Part shown: piece by piece, positions 63,928 through 64,000 of the stretch | How the letters are laid out: the number at the start of each line of letters is the position of its first letter | How positions within the stretch are numbered: position 1 is the first letter of the stretch | Origin: Marisediminitalea lipolytica | GTDB lineage: Bacteria; Pseudomonadota; Gammaproteobacteria; Enterobacterales; Alteromonadaceae | DNA length: 64,000 nucleotides | NCBI RefSeq assembly: GCF_001758465.1 | Contig: NZ_MJIC01000006.1 | Span: 1 to 64,000 of the forward strand | Direction: 5' to 3' | The notes under the pieces: generated by a model | Seen by the model: the letters and a program-made list of their open reading frames with translations, nothing else | The model's database searches: none | Told to the model about the DNA's origin: nothing | Position numbers and translations under genes: made by a program

Positions 63928-64000
63928 GGAGCGGTAGTTCAGTTGGTTAGAATACCGGCCTGTCACGCCGGGGGTCGCGGGTTCGAGTCCCGTCCGCTCC
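63928..64000 (+). tRNA. tRNA-Asp (GTC), cut by the window edge
   Basis: Third copy, identical to the others over the 73 nt present. The final four bases (GCCA) lie beyond the window. It is 43 bp after the second copy, and the array may continue. Confidence 0.93.

Noticed and set aside
63705-64000. The tRNA-Asp triplets as a CRISPR-like repeat array
   Set aside because: The repeats fold as complete tRNAs with anticodon GTC, and the spacers are short tRNA spacers.

Overview
The window looks like a chromosomal segment from a marine gammaproteobacterium of the order Alteromonadales (Alteromonadaceae-like). This rests on the mix of genes: a TIGR03503-type protein beside dnaQ/rnhA and tRNA-Asp copies, a MerR-controlled liu leucine-degradation operon, a GH16 glucanase with a TonB-dependent receptor, CpxRA with a Spy-like protein, HrpA, RlmI and YghU. 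Genus cannot be fixed from sequence alone. No CRISPR array, prophage, transposase or rRNA was seen.

Region 1 (1-2.6 kb) is the distal part of an integron cassette array with no integrase in view. Position 1 is an attC core, and further attC sites lie at 640-730, 1237-1327, 1934-1964 (a 31-bp deleted remnant) and 2509-2593. The cassettes carry HigBA, a DUF4160 (nonsense-disrupted)/DUF2442 pair, YefM/YoeB with a TGTACA operator, and a small P-loop NTPase. A PhyH-type oxygenase follows without a recognisable attC.

Region 2 (3.4-13.4 kb) is a run of small, unrelated, same-strand genes: four acetyltransferases counting nearby ones, two VOC proteins, small membrane proteins, a Cdd1-like HhH protein, a lipoprotein, PspC, a phosphatase-fold protein, a peptidoglycan-binding M15 peptidase, a Dabb protein and a DUF4384 protein.

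Region 3 (13.4-25.4 kb) is housekeeping and stress: AzlCD amino-acid exporter with a cupin-HTH regulator and palindromic operator, YaiI, a Spy/CpxP-like protein divergent from CpxR/CpxA, a CbiM-like membrane protein, exonuclease III, SufE/CsdE, a glycosyltransferase, a ketopantoate-reductase-like protein and an HDOD protein.

Region 4 (25.4-37.4 kb) is glucan and carbohydrate related: two perfect LacI-type operators (TGTAAGCGCTTACA) precede a GH16 lipoprotein with three tandem C-terminal modules and a TonB-dependent receptor. GlgC, a thioesterase and two MFS transporters follow.

Region 5 (37.4-45.8 kb) is the complete liuRABCDE leucine-catabolism operon on the minus strand, with a MerR-type promoter (19-bp spacer holding a LiuR palindrome), and a divergent thiolase.

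Region 6 (46-64 kb) holds a periplasmic-binding/GGDEF protein whose GGDEF motif has become SAEQI while its RxxD inhibitory site is intact, a FapA-like protein, exonuclease I, isoaspartyl peptidase, a CBS protein, HrpA, a PilZ protein, RlmI, an acetyltransferase apparently starting at ATT, a quinone oxidoreductase, a YghU-type GST, divergent rnhA/dnaQ, a TIGR03503-type protein and three identical tRNA-Asp genes, the last cut by the window edge.
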